Source: Nematostella vectensis
Taxonomy: Eukaryota > Cnidaria > Anthozoa > Actiniaria > Edwardsiidae
DNA: 64,000 nucleotides
Direction of reading: 5' to 3'
NCBI RefSeq assembly: GCF_932526225.1
Contig: NC_064047.1
Location: forward strand, 992,001-1,056,000
Positions 23,101 to 35,300 of the stretch are shown here, one piece after another. The notes beneath the pieces were generated by a model. The model had not been told where the DNA came from and did no database searches. It saw nothing but the letters and a program-made list of their open reading frames with translations. The position numbers and the translations under genes are program-made. Within the stretch, counting starts at the first letter, position 1; each line of letters begins with the position of its first letter.

Positions 23101-26100
23101 TAGGGAGAGGAGGGGGAGTACATAGATGGCTGAACTAGGGAGGGGGGGGAAGTACATAGATGGCTGAACTAGGGAGGGGAGGGGAAGTACATAGATGGCT
23201 GAACTAGGGAGGGGAGGGGAAGTACATAGATGGCTGAACTAGGGAGGGGAGGGGAAGTACATAGATGGCTGAACTAGGGAGGGGAGGGGAAGTACATAGA
23301 TGGCTTAACTAGGGAGGGGAGGGGGAGTACATAGATGATAGAACTAGGGAGGGGAGTGGGAGTACATAGATGGCTTAACTAGGGAGGGGAGAGGGAGTTT
23401 ATAGATGATGGAACTAGGGAGGGGAGGGGGGAGTACATAGATGATGGAACTAGGGAGGGGAAGGGGGAGTCCATAGATGATGGAACTAGGGAGGGGAGGG
23501 GGAGTACATAGATGATGGAACTGGGGAGGGGAAGGGGGAGTCCATAGATGATGGAACTAGGGAGGGGAGGGGGAGTACAAAGATGATGGAACTAGGGAGG
23601 GGAAGGGGGAGTCCATAGATGATGGAACTAGGGAGGGGAGGGGGAGTACATAGATGATGGAACTAGGGAGGGAAGGGGGGAGTACAAAGATGATGGTGGT
23701 ACTAGGGACGGGGAGTACAAAGAAGGCGGGATTAGGGAATTGGAAAGCATAGATAGCAGAACTAGAGATGGGGGGGTAATAGTTGGCAAAACTGTCTGGA
23801 GAAAACTCTTCATTTCTTCTAACTGCACCTCTCTCCTCCAGCGCAAGATGCTTCAGGTCTCAAAAGAGAATGAGTTTTACATGCAGCTGATAAACCAGGC
23901 ATTGCCAACAGATGTGGCAACCGCAGCTGATAATACAACAGAAAGACATACAAGAGGTAACACATAGCAAGTTAACAAGTTAGGGCTGTCACAATCTCAG
24001 CTGAAATATTACTAAAAATACCATTTTCCAGGGGTTTTATTAGGCCCCGACCGCTGGCGTTAGTGCCAGCATGCCCCGAGGGCTGGCTCCTTTTTTTTTA
24101 AAGTTGACTTAAGTTTTATTTGAACTAAAAAGATAAAATGACTGCAACCCCTACTCTGAAAGTTAATGAAAGCCTTGTTTCCAATTATTATTGCATTTAA
24201 AAATCATGATATTGATTTGATGTTTTTCACACTGTAATACCCCAGCAAGTGTTATCAGTACATTCTATTATTCATTAAGTTTTAAGGATAAAGTCTAAAG
24301 GATTTTGTATTGCATGCAGCCATAGCAAATGGGAGGATACCTGATGGTGAATCAGTGTCCACCAAGACCCGTCTTCTTCACCCGCCGGTCATGACAAATG
24401 GTATAAACACCAAGTCAGACCTTGAACTTTTAATAGCGAACGAGGCGGGTCGTCGAGGGCTTAAGCTGAGTGATCTGGAGGCAAGCACTGGGGTGCGTAC
24501 GGGCAACAGTGCTTTGCTAAAAGAGCTGGATGCTTTATCTACCATGAGCTCAAAAAAGTCCAGTGAGGACCACAACTTAAATGAACTTGAAAAGATATCA
24601 TCCGAAGGAAGCGGTCGTGGTAACAAGGGGCGTGTCACAAGTAATGGTACTTTGGGCAGAGGTTCAACTAAAATGAATGGGCGTGTCCATGGTCATATAA
24701 AGGAGTATGAGGAAGAGGAGGACGACACAGATAGTGACTCTCTGGGTGTATCATGTAACTCTATGGGAAACAGTCGCAAGAGCAGCCGGAGTAACTCCCC
24801 CAAGGTCAGTACGGGTGGATGCTGTCTAGCAAGTATTATATTTACTGTTATTATATAGTAACTCCCCCTAGATTAGTACTGAGATGGATGCTGTCTAGCA
24901 AGTACGATGATCACCATTGTTATATATTATGTGACATTTTATTATATTATTTTATTTTACTAATAAACACCCTTCTAACATTATTTTAAGGGCTTTTCAA
25001 TAGACACACCCCGTTGTGAATTTTTGCTTTCTCCAAATCTCGACTTTGCTAATGGCCTATCACTCGACAGAGCCAGGATCTGAAGGCAGCTGATCACGGG
25101 CCCAGCATGCTGGCTCAACTCAAGGAGGAAAAGTCTCTGCGCAGGCGCGCTGAGAGCACTAGTGTTATCCTCGAGAATGATCTGAAGAGAGTAAAGGTGG
25201 AGCTGCAAGCAAGTCGTCAGACTGAGCAGGAGCTACGCTCAACCATGCACAGTTTGATGGCCAACGAGCGGTCGGCCAAGGTGGAGCTGTCACAGCTCAA
25301 GGCAGAGAACGACTCGTTACAGCACAAGTAAGTGCAATAAGGCGTGGCCACAAGAAAAAGCCTACCATGCCGTGGCCACTAAAACAAAGCCTACCATGCA
25401 ACGCGCGCTACCATGGCCACTAAAACAAAGCTTACCATGCAACGCGCGCTACCATGGCCAGTAAAACAAAGCTTACCATGCAACGCGCGCTACCATGGCC
25501 AGTAAAACAAAGCTTACCATGCAACGCGCGCTACCGTGGCCACTAAGACAAGGTTAACCATGCGACGCGTGCTACCGTGGCCACTAAGACAAGGTTAACC
25601 ATGCGACGCGCGCTACCGTTGCCACTAAGACAAGGTTAACTATGCGACGCGCGCTACCGTGGCCGCCAAGATATGGTTTTAAAAACTTTTACCAATTAGC
25701 ATACGCGTTAACATGCGGGTTCCCTGGTAAAAAGTTTATCCCGTCACTAACCCGTCCGTTGCGTGTTTTCAAGGATCCAGTCCCTCACGAGCTCAAGGCA
25801 GCAGGATCGGAGCGCCATCTCGTCTTTGGAACGGAAGCTCAAATCCGAACGCGACGCCCGACTGCTCGCCGAGACCCAGCTTCGTGAGGATCGCAAACGA
25901 TACAAAGCCGAGGGCGCGGCGGCCAAACAACGAGACGACAGTAACCTGCATGAGCCATGCATCGCGCTTCGCGAGGAGATTGAACTCGAGACCCGTCAGC
26001 TGCGAGCCATGCTCTCCGACAAAGACAAGGAGTTAGAACAGCTGGAGCGAGAGACGGAGGAATTGAGGAAACGGACCAAGGAGAACGACAGTATGCAATT

Positions 26101-26470
26101 GAAGAAGGAGACCGAGGTCCTGATGACCGCGCTGACTGCCATGCAGGGAAAGAACACCCACTTAGAGAACAGCCTTAGCTCCGAGACCCGTCTCAAGCTG
26201 GATCTATTCTCCGCACTGGGCGACACTCGACGACAGCTCGAGATCACTCAAAACAAACTCTCCAGCAAGGAGCGGGACGTGGAAACCCTGAAAGCCAAGA
26301 TCGCGGAGGTGATGGCCGTCATGCCCGCCACGTCCTACCCTGGGGACTCCCCTGGGGGGCGCTTCTCGGCCAATCACCTGCATTCCCAGTCTGCGCATGA
26401 CCTGTCCAGCGCGCTGGACCCGAGTGCGCCTTGTTACATACCATCAAACAAACAGAACGGCTTGCTCTGA
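20153..26470 (+). CDS. MACO1: Macoilin
   Basis: Nine exons in phase: 20153-20232, 20352-20493, 20642-20768, 20992-21121, 22976-23042, 23842-23956, 24320-24804, 25071-25327, 25774-26470, giving 699 residues (human about 664). It begins MKRRSIDPSKLRRPLKRSRI, then hydrophobic segments near residues 29-49, 75-110 and 120-135 including EFRFEYLWPFWL and LFFAASTYVWVQFVWHT, both strongly conserved in macoilin. A low-complexity middle (exon 7, Ser/Glu-rich) precedes a long coiled coil (about 385-630) with KAERDA-like KSERDARLLAETQLREDRKR, then ENSLSSETRLKLDLFSALGD and IAEVMAVMP. The C-terminus ends DPSAPCYIPSNKQNGLL. Macoilin is a multipass membrane protein of the rough ER and neurites, first defined in nematode neurons. 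The start codon matches family N-termini exactly. Confidence 0.96.
21122..22975. other. Macoilin intron 4: nothing recognised
   Basis: AT-rich intron. Short open frames on both strands carry no recognisable domain and no repeat array was seen. Confidence 0.5.
23045..23745. repeat. G/A-rich minisatellite, about 19 copies of 35-38 bases
   Basis: Unit TACATAGATGGCTGAACTAG then GGAGGGGAGGGGAAG, with GATGATGGAAC variants in the second half. The array starts within the donor region (gtgagttacatag) of macoilin exon 5. Runs of G suggest G-quadruplex potential. Confidence 0.93.
24840..24935 (+). repeat. Decayed copy of macoilin exon 7 end
   Basis: Exon end and donor AGTAACTCCCCCAAG|gtcag followed by GGATGCTGTCTAGCAAGTA recur at 24859 as AGTAACTCCCCCTAGATTAG then ggatgctgtctagcaagta. 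The copy has lost the donor. Confidence 0.75.
25340..25670. repeat. 41-base tandem repeat, about 7 copies
   Basis: Unit GCGCGCTACCATGGCCACTA then aaacaaagcttaccatgcaac. Later copies drift to CTACCGTGGCC/AAGGTTAACCATGCGAC. It lies in the last macoilin intron, just after the donor. Confidence 0.9.
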
Positions 26471-27795
26471 AGAGCTCGTATCACTCACTTGCCGAGACCC
26501 CACTTAGGTTAGTTGGTTTGTTAGGCGTTAGCAAGGCTTTATAGTTCGGTTACAGTTGTCGGAGGCATTTCTTGTGCTGGCGTAATGCGTGATCCTTTTC
26601 CCATTTTCACTACCTTTTCCTACCCTCACTCCGCCCGTGTTTCTCTATTTTACACGTATTCTCTTTTCGTCCCTTGCTGGTATCTCTTTCACTCCCTCAC
26701 TCACCCCCTCTCATGTTTCCCTTTCCCCATCCACACTTTCCTTTCTCATATACTTACTCCAATTGGATAATCAAAGAACCCAAGAAGTCGAGAACACGGT
26801 ACAGAGTATCAAATAAGCTTCGCCTCAACTCTCTCAAAGTTTCCGTCTTTATCTTCAAGGCTCTTGATGAGATGTTTTAATTGAAGTGTGCCACAGTTTG
26901 TCGATTGGAATTATTTATATAAGAGTTCATTGAAAATACTCAAATCAAAATCCCCATTATGCTCTTCTCAATCTTTCCTCTCTGTTTGACTGTCTATCCA
27001 TCTCTTTAACCTTTAACTACCTAATCATTCGTATACCTCTACCCTCACGTGTTATCCCCACCCCGTGACCTACGTGAACATGTCACGCGTCAGGTTTGGC
27101 GTTACCCTTTAGCGTTCAGTATTGCGTGACAGCACTTCACGCGTTAATTGTGGCGTTATCTGCTTGACGTGCAGTAGAACAGAAAGCAGCACTAACTTGT
27201 GCTTAGTGGTTACGGCATTTGCTGCTGGTTAATTCCGTTGAGTACTGCCTTATTTATATGTATTAGTGTCAAATACTTCCTACTTTAGATGCTTTTACAC
27301 CCAACCAATCAGGACCCGAAGAACTAGTGTGAAATGGTACTACTCGTCAGTGACTCGTTACTATTCGGGCGTCAGTCGGGACCATTCGGGCGTGATTCGA
27401 TACTATCCGAAAGTCCCGAAGTTCGGGATTCTCGGCAGTTGGTCGGCTTGCACAGTTTCCGTCATTTTCCTTGCACGTTACAACTCTCTCCATCCCCAAC
27501 CCTGTTGCTTGGTAATTGATTTGAATATAGTTTGGAAATCGTTAGCATTAGTACTTGGTGTAGGGTGCAACTTTCTCTTAGCTTCAGTGGGTCTCGGCAG
27601 CAAGACACTGACCTCGTGGACACGAAGTATCAGCCGCGAACTGCGTTAATGTACGTTATACGTTAACGAGAAACAAAGATCTGTAAACAAACAGAGTGAA
27701 AACTAGATAAATAAATTATGAAGCAAGAAAACTGTCTAGTTTTGATTGAACAAGGACGAGTCCTCTACTGCGCGAAAAAAAAATATTTCACTACC
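26471..27795. other. Macoilin 3' flank: no gene seen
   Basis: Pyrimidine-rich stretch after the stop, then AT-rich sequence with a short 20-base repeat around ATTCGGGCG at 27365-27430. No clear poly(A) signal can be singled out and no conserved open frame was seen. Confidence 0.5.
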
Positions 27796-29301
27796 GACAG
27801 GGGCTCATAAGTAGGGGCAAGAGAGCATAAGATAAGAGAGGGACACTTTGGTATTACCCGCGCGCCATGTCGCGTCCGAATCCGGCTATTTTTAGTAACC
27901 ACCACCCCACCACTGCGCGTGAGCATTTTTACTCACCCTACCCCCGCGCTTTGGCATTTACATCTTGTTGTTTGCCGCTGTTTTGTGACTTGAAACCGAA
28001 AAAAAAAACACCCTATTTGCACAAATACCATCGAAAATTTCATTCTAGCATCAAGGATACAGGCACTTGCGGTTTATTAAGGGGATGTAGTACTTCGAGG
28101 ATTGCAAGACTTCATTCAAAATCAAGAGCGGAAAACCTCGTGCTTCAATCACCGATTTTGCTCTAACTTGCTGCTTCTTCCTGGTTTCTCAACATTCATT
28201 ATCTTCCTAATGGTCAGACGAAATCTGTAAGTTAGATATAATATTGATTTTTGTGAGTATTTTTCTGTGAATTGAGAAGGAATCCAAGAAAAATACATTT
28301 CATAAAAGTTAACCTTGTAGCGAGGGAATGAATTTTTGTGATGATCAAAGCCAGCAAGCTGAAGTATCTGAGCTTTTGTAAAAGTGAGGAAATAAAGAGG
28401 GAGATATTACTGTATTTCTATGATGTTGTTATTATTATATGTTATATTATTATGCTGTTATTATACAAGCTGGTGTCGGGATTTGAATCAAACGCAGTAT
28501 CACAGCCATTTTATCTCTCGTCGGTTTTTTCTTTCTCATTTGACTTCGCCGCTCAGACAAACAAAACAGTCAAACCATTCAGGGATTTAGCTTTCTGTGA
28601 GTATATTTGCCAATCTTGGTAACTTAAGTTAGACCTGTTTTCTTCTTCCGAGTTATTTTACATGATCTCTTTTCTCCTATCGAGTCGGCAAAACAACAAC
28701 ACGCAACCCGCGGGGGAGTAGGACAAAATAAAAGGAGCAAATCCTCACGCGCAGTGGTGGGGTGGTGGTTACTAAAAATAGCCGGATTCGGAATCGACAT
28801 GGCGCGAGGGTAATACCAAAGGGTCCCTCTCTTATCTTATGCTCTCTTGGTAGAGGCAATCAACTTCCCCACATTCTGGTACTAGATAGGTGTCACGGCG
28901 TTTCCTAGGATCAGGCTATTTTTAGACGCGCGGATTAGCCAATCAGATTCGACATTTGTGTTGACGTTTTGGCTGAGCTCAACTTCACGCGCAGTCTCTT
29001 TTCGGTACTTTGACTTTTGTTGCTCTATCTTTTTATATGAATCCAACCCTACCTACGACTTTCAATTCTAGCTTGCAATTCATTTGGTAAACAAAATAAA
29101 CCGACGGATGATGGATAAAAAAATATTCTTTATAACTGCAATTTGCGCGTGCAGCCTCACGTCACTCGCGCGCGCGGCCAACGTCAACGTAATTGATTTG
29201 CCCGTTCGTGCGCGCGCGTCTAAAAATAGCCTGATCCTCGGAAACGCCGTGACACTTATATAATACAGATGATTGCCCCTACTTATGAGCCCCTGCTACC
29301 G
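27796..29301. mobile_element. Large foldback element with a second element nested in its arm
   Basis: Outer arms: CAGGGGCTCATAAGTAGGGG then caagagagcataag at 27796 against TGCCCCTACTTATGAGCCCC then tg ending at 29300. The left arm extends through GTAATACCCG ... CCGGCTATTTTTAGTAACCA to about 27925 and is matched in reverse at 28741-28850. The right arm is split by the nested element at 28890-29254. No transposase frame was found inside. Confidence 0.75.
28890..29254. mobile_element. Nested MITE
   Basis: Terminal inverted repeats of about 40 bases: GTGTCACGGCGTTTCCTAGG then atcaggctatttttagac at the left and gtctaaaaatagcctgat then CCTCGGAAACGCCGTGACAC at the right. About 365 bases. It interrupts the right arm of the outer foldback, so it inserted later. 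Confidence 0.8.
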
Positions 29302-29307
29302 AGCTAA

Positions 29308-29430
29308 ATCTAGCCTGCTAGCCGGTTTTATTTATGAATATTAGGAACCCTGTGCGCGCGCGAAGGACGAGGTACGCCTTCGCACGCGCACAGGGTTCCC
29401 ACAATGAGAGCCGGCTAGCAGGCTAAACCA
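29308..29430. mobile_element. Short hairpin element
   Basis: Inverted repeat AGCCTGCTAGCCGG ... AACCCTGTGCGCGCGCGAAGG against CCTTCGCACGCGCACAGGGTT ... AGCCGGCTAGCAGGCT, with an 8-base centre. A foldback MITE of about 120 bases. Confidence 0.7.
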
Positions 29431-29571
29431 CTTGTTTCACTGTGAAATTCAATCCAAGACAGTTCTAGAATCTTTCTAAAGACTACCGTGGAGGGGCCAA
29501 GAAGTACCCATTCCTACGGTCCTGTTAAAAAAAAGCATAGTATTTGAAAGTCCGTCCCTCAATAGGAAATG

Positions 29572-30045
29572 AAACTAATAATAATAACTTTATTCCAATA
29601 AATACCAATACAGGTATATTAGTATAATATACAAAGTAGGTTGGCTTATATGCCTATCCTCTATTCATAATATTTAATTACATCATCACAAAATTTCAGG
29701 ACTAGGCTCGTAATGGAGTCATCTGTTAAGCTCATAATATACAAAAAAAGGTCTTTTGGCCTTAACAGTTTGAAAGAGTTATTGATTGCAAATAGATCAT
29801 TAAAAAATACTCGACGTATATCATTGACATAGTCGCATTCCATTAAGGTATGGTACTCATCCCCAACCTTATTTTTTTTTCACATTTTTCACAAATCCAG
29901 CGGCCTGTTTCAATTGCTAGTTTGTGTGCCGAGACACGCAATCTAGCCATAGATTGTCGGCGTCTAACATTAGCTTCATTAGCTTCTGATAAATATTTTT
30001 CGCACGCACCAGGAACTTCCTTGATTCGGCGTCAAATACACTCAT
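29572..30045 (-). mobile_element. 3' tail of a non-LTR retrotransposon (decayed)
   Basis: The minus strand reads, with one frameshift near 29870, VRRRQSMARLRVSAHKLAIE TGRW, CEKCEK, then DEYHTLMECDYVNDIRRVFF and a stop near 29663. This is the usual C-terminal pattern of many animal LINE proteins (LRIS.H.L.IE.GR, CxxC, DE.H.L..C). After the stop come AATAAAG and a TTATTATTATT microsatellite, a typical LINE 3' end. Only the last 130 or so residues remain. Confidence 0.7.
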
Positions 30046-30221
30046 CGTAAACAGCTTACCTTTTAAAGTACCTGTTCACATATGTCAAAACTTGTATAAA
30101 TATTTACAGATAAAATCACAAACATCCAATCAATATTAAACCCCCTCCAGCTCACTAATGACATCACGTCTCGAGCATCCCTCGCTGCGGATAGCTTGTC
30201 CCCTTCAAGACTCTACTAATA

Positions 30222-31523
30222 ATGGCCAGGCTAATACGTGCGGTGATTTTGCTGCTTGCCTTAGTAGCCGCAAACTCAACTAAGCAAAGTAAGTATTTTG
30301 ATGCACTGTTTTAGTATTTGTATGTCATGCTGTGGACAGACCGCAGTGAATCAGTGAGCTTCAAAAATCTCAGATCATTCAACTAAAGGCGATCAAGGTA
30401 CACATCGATATTGACAAAATTGTATGATTTTGAAAAAAAAAACATTTTGTTGAATTCTATAAGCAGACGTTTTCCAGGGATTTCGGCAAATCAGTTGTTT
30501 TATTTTCTCTTGTTTATTTGACAGTTTCATGGACCAAAGACATTATCTTGAACTCTGCTATCAAGTACCTGTTGCCTTTGTAAAATGTTTTTGAGATGTT
30601 GGGATACCTGTGTTTGACATTTCTCACTCCCTGGGTTATTCTTGTGTGCCTCTCCAAACAAGGCAACAAACCCATGAGGCAATAAAACGAGAAACGAGAT
30701 GAAACTGGGACATTTGGAACAAGACATGGGATAGATATGCCGGTATTTTCGTTTCTCTCGGGATATGTCGAACTATCGAAATCATAAAATTTTGGGATGA
30801 TTGAATAAAAAAATATTTATACAGTGATAATGTCACCCACGCCTTTGTTATTGTATATCATACGAAATACAGCACACCAAAAACTGGAAATCGACTCTGC
30901 CAAATTTTCGTCTTTAATAAGACTTCTTCAGGGCAGAGTATTGTATTCATTGTTCTGGTACGACATCGCGACAGTTTGGGCTTTTTGATTTTATAAGAAA
31001 TACAGCGATTTATTTGCAAGGAGGGTCAAAGTAGCAGTCTGAAAATGAAGTATATGTTATTGATTGATTCATTGTAAATATCTTGTTTACTTGCTTGAGC
31101 GGGAGCATAAAATGGCGGCGTGATTAGGACTAAAATAGTGTATTCATTGCATCGCACTGTGCAGGCAAAAAGAAACCTCCTAAACCGCGTGACAGCAACA
31201 AATCCCTTTTAGACCTACTACAAAAGGCAGAACGCGAGGAGCCTGATACAGAGGGAAAAAGTGGACGCGTTGTCCTGGAGCAGACCCCTCATTTTAAGAC
31301 TGTCACTGAGGAAGTCAAGTGGAAGCTCAACAAAGCCCGCCGTAAGCTCAGAATCGCCAAGGGCTACGTCTTATTGGCTCAGAAAGCAGCCAAAGAGAAA
31401 AAGAAGGGCACGTCAGAGGAAGCAGAAGTGAAAGACATTATACATAAAGCGGAGGTGGAGGTGGTACACGCGGGAGAGGGAATGGGGCTAGACTATGTGC
31501 ATTTCAAGCGGGATGTAGAGTAA
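30222..31523 (+). CDS. Small secreted orphan protein, 141 residues
   Basis: Two exons, 30222-30288 and 31165-31523, GT-AG and in phase. The product begins MARLIRAVILLLALVAANST, a clear signal peptide (basic N-region, hydrophobic core, small residues before the cut). The mature part is rich in Lys and Glu and has no cysteine: KQSKKKPPKPRDSNKSLLDL, then KWKLNKARRKLRIAKGYVLL and a C-terminus ending VHFKRDVE. Helical, highly charged, with KK, KKK and RR sites. I recognise no family; a precursor cut at basic sites or an extracellular matrix-associated protein are both possible. The second exon has no start of its own, so the gene is invisible without splicing. Two AATAAA overlap at 31728-31737. 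Confidence 0.68.
31053..31128 (+). repeat. Dispersed repeat, copy 2 of 3
   Basis: AATATCTTGTTTACTTGCTT then GAGCGGGAGCATAAAATGGC then ggcgtgatt, shared with 51820-51953. It lies in the intron of the secreted orphan gene. Confidence 0.7.
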
Positions 31524-31727
31524 AACACGAGCTTTAGTGGAGGGTCAATGCGCATGCACATCGGGAGACACCGCTGGCAAGATTTTGACTTGTCAACCAC
31601 CAAGAGTATGTACATCACGCACAACCTTGAATTGAGTGCTTAAATTTTTCCATAGAAATTGTGAAAATGATAATTCAGAAGACATGCAGTGTGTATTTGT
31701 AAAAAGGCGTTTTTTCGATAAAAGTCA

Positions 31728-31737
31728 AATAAATAAA
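31728..31737 (+). promoter_or_regulatory. Poly(A) signals of the secreted orphan gene
   Basis: Overlapping AATAAATAAA about 205 bases after the stop. A TTTATT at 31752-31757 is the reverse complement and could serve the convergent NDUFS7 transcript. Confidence 0.6.
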
Positions 31738-31894
31738 ACTGAATTTTAGTGTTTATTAATATTCATTGCTAGTATCATTTAAAAAATTTCCAAGTACCTT
31801 TACAATGGTTTCACAATTCTTTAAAAATGCATCTTCAATAACATAAGATTGTGTCATATGTAATGTATATGGCTAGATAAGGTGGAAATACAAT

Positions 31895-32330
31895 AAATCC
31901 GGTGCTACATGACTAATGAGATAATGCATTGTTTCCGGTGCAATATGGCTAGAGAGGCAATGCATTACTTCCGGTACTACATGGTTATAAGGATGCATCG
32001 CTTTTACGGCACGTCACTACATGGCTATCGGTTATTGCATCACCTCCGGACGGTATAACAGGACGATCGGGTAATGCGTGACTTCCGGTACCACATGGCT
32101 ATCTAATGGTGAATCATTTTTGGTGTAACATGGCTATCGGATGATGCGTCACTTCCAGTACTACATGGCTATCTGGTGATGCGTCACTTCCGGTACTACA
32201 TGGCTATCTGGTGATGCGTCTTTTCCGGTACCACATGGCTATGTGATGATGCGTCGTTTCCGGTACCACATGGCTATCTGATGATGCGTCACTTCCGGTA
32301 CCACATAGCTATTGGATGATGCTTGAGGCG
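31895..32330 (-). repeat. Minisatellite seeded by the NDUFS7 stop-codon region
   Basis: About 12 units of 32-36 bases. On the minus strand the unit reads ATAGCCATGTGGTACCGGAA then GTGACGCATCA. The last codons of NDUFS7 and its stop (ATAGCTATGTGGTACCGGAA, G TGA CGCATCATC) are the first unit. Identity decays with distance from the gene. Confidence 0.9.
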
Positions 32331-35300
32331 GACTTTCTTCTGCAGCTGCAGTACCCCAAACAGCAGCGCCTCGGCGGAGGGCGGGCACCCGGGCACGTAG
32401 ATATCCACCGGGATTATGCGGTCACAGCCACGGACAACGGAGTACGAATGGTAATAGTATCCACCGCTATTTGCACAGCTGGAGATTGATAATGAATCAT
32501 CAAATGAGTCATCAAACAACACTAACATACAAAACCCTGCCGGCAAAGACAATGCCAGATAAAGAATGTGATCAAACAACACAGAATTTATGTGATGGTC
32601 ACATAACACTACTATGCAGGTCACGTGTAACAGCCGAAGGATTAAGCAGTGAATATCACTATTGGCGAGGATAGAGACAGATAAAGAATGTGGTCACACA
32701 ACACAGGATTTATGTGATGGTCACATAACACTACTATACAGGTCACGTGTAACAGCCGAAGGATTAAGCAGCGAATCACATTTATTGGCCAGGATAGAGA
32801 AAGATAAAGAATGTGGTCACACAACACAGGAATTCTGTGATGGTCACATAACACTAAACGAGGCTGTCCCGAAAGTACGAGTGAGCTGTGTACCATCAAA
32901 GCTAACTAAGCTGAGGGGCGTTCTCCGGTATGCACTTGCAAGAGCCTGCTCAATCGGGGTTATTCGGTAATGTTTTGTTTTGGAATATTGGGGATCCTGT
33001 GGCGCGCGAAGATAGTGACTTTCATAGGGTCACACATGAAGTACTAGCCGAGCTCACCTTCCTACAGATATGACCCAGCGTGGCTCAGGCATTTGGTCAT
33101 AAAGCTGAAATAGCGAAAGATAAACATAAATACCCACTGGCTTCCCACCCTTGTCAGTGAAGTAGCGGGAAACGAGGTTGAGTAAGCAGCAATATTGGTA
33201 GGTATTGTTTCGTACATTTGAGGTTCTTTGGGAGACACATTACCACAGACAGATGCATTTACATGCCCGGTTAGCTTATTTTATGAACTAGGGCATGAAG
33301 ATATAATTCATGGATAATTATTTTCGTGAATCCGTATGTCCGTAGAAATCTTTGGGCTCAAGTGTACTCAACTTCCTTCACAATATTCCTTTACTAACAA
33401 GGGTGGGAAGCCTGTGGTCCTGACTAGTGACATTCTAGGAGGGAGACATGAAGAGGGCAGAGAAGGGAAACTAGAAAACCGAACGAGTATACTGACAAAA
33501 ATATAGAACTTTAAGATTCTTTATACAATGTTTGGAGCTGAGAATGCGAAGATGCTCTTATCGACTAGAGAAACTCTAATCTGAGCGGAATATAAAAAGA
33601 GAGGAATTAATCCCACTTATCACAGCACCATTTTAGTTAACTTTCTCGTTACCCGTCTTAAAGCAGGCGCCATTTTGTTTGTGACTGTTCCCGAAACAAG
33701 CATGACATCTATCTGACGCTGAAAGAGAACAAAAGATACCATCATCACGGATTCAAGACCACACGACCAAAAAGGACAAAATAACTAAACGAAAACAGAG
33801 CATGATCAAATAAAAGCGAAAAATGGCAGATGGGAAACACGAAATAAGCAAAATTCCCGGGTTCTCCACCTTATTTTGGAAGGCGTTAACGAGGCAGAAA
33901 AAGAATAATATCATTGAAATTGCGAAATTTTCGTCATCCTCCTTTTCCCGATTCTTGTTAAATCAATCTTCGGAGAGGAAAATGCTTTTATAGTAGCTTT
34001 TGAAATGCTTAAACATCAGATTTGTAGATTGGAGATCGAATCCAGGTAAATCCAGTAAAAGAATCTCCATTTGACAGACAAACCAATAGGTTTAATATAT
34101 CTATTAACTTTTGACAAACATGTTCTTTGTGTTTGTCCCTTTGAGTTTTGCTAGAAAAGGCATAAATTGGACAAATAAGCAAAACAATTGTAAAGAAATG
34201 GAAAAGATATCTCTTTAAGTTGTCGCTTACCGGACTGGCTCTAAACACGACTCCAAACCGATCCATGTCGTACCTGGTAAGAAAAATAATCAAAAGCACA
34301 TAACGTCTTCGCCGGCGTCTCGGGCCTCAGTGGAATTCTGCTAGCTCATATATCCTAGTTACTCGAAATCACTCTAACTCGGAGTTACTTCTTTCTTTCT
34401 TCGAGTACTTTTCTAGTACTATAGTAGATCTCCGATCTCTGGAACCCCATAAAAACTCGACACACCATTTCCTTCAATCACCCTGGTGATCCGAGCTATT
34501 GTGAAAAGAGAGAAGAGGTGATGGTTGTTTGATCGGTATTTCTCCGCTTGTATGATTTGTTTTAATTGAAAATGTATATGTTGTATAGTTTGTTATAATT
34601 GATAATGATCGTTATATAGTTCGGATATATGTGCCTACCGCGGAGCTGCAAAGTGCATCATTTCAATCCCACAACAAGCCAGTCCAAACATCAACGGCCA
34701 TAGAGAACTCTGTATAAAGCCAAAAACACGATCATTACTATGGAGCCATCATAACAACTAGCACTATACCGTAATTATCATCATCATGATCAACAACATC
34801 AACATCATCATCATTATAATGTGTATTAATTAATATTGCATTAACATACTAAATATGATCGAGTCCACGTATCAACTCTCTAGATTATTACATTTAATTT
34901 TCGCGTCATTTTAATTTCGCGAATTTCGCGATTTTAAAATATTCTTGAAAATAAAGTGACGCGAAAATTAAGGATGCGCTAAAATTAAGTAAGTACACAA
35001 AGAAGGCTTTGGGGGAATATTGGCCTTTTTATAAACCTTATGTAAACACCTTGTCTATTTAGTCATCTAATGTACTTTAGTACGGTAAGGGGTTGTGTTG
35101 GACTTGTATTTATAGTTTCTAATGAAACTAAATTTAGCCCACGCATCTTTTTGTTACCAATTGTTTCAGTTTTGATGATTACAGCACATTTTTATTCCAC
35201 TTGTTTTGCTTGAATTTATTATCCCAAAATCGCGAAATAGCAAAAGTGATCTGGTTTTTACGAAAATAGGAAAATCGCGAAAAATAGTGTCGCGAAATAT

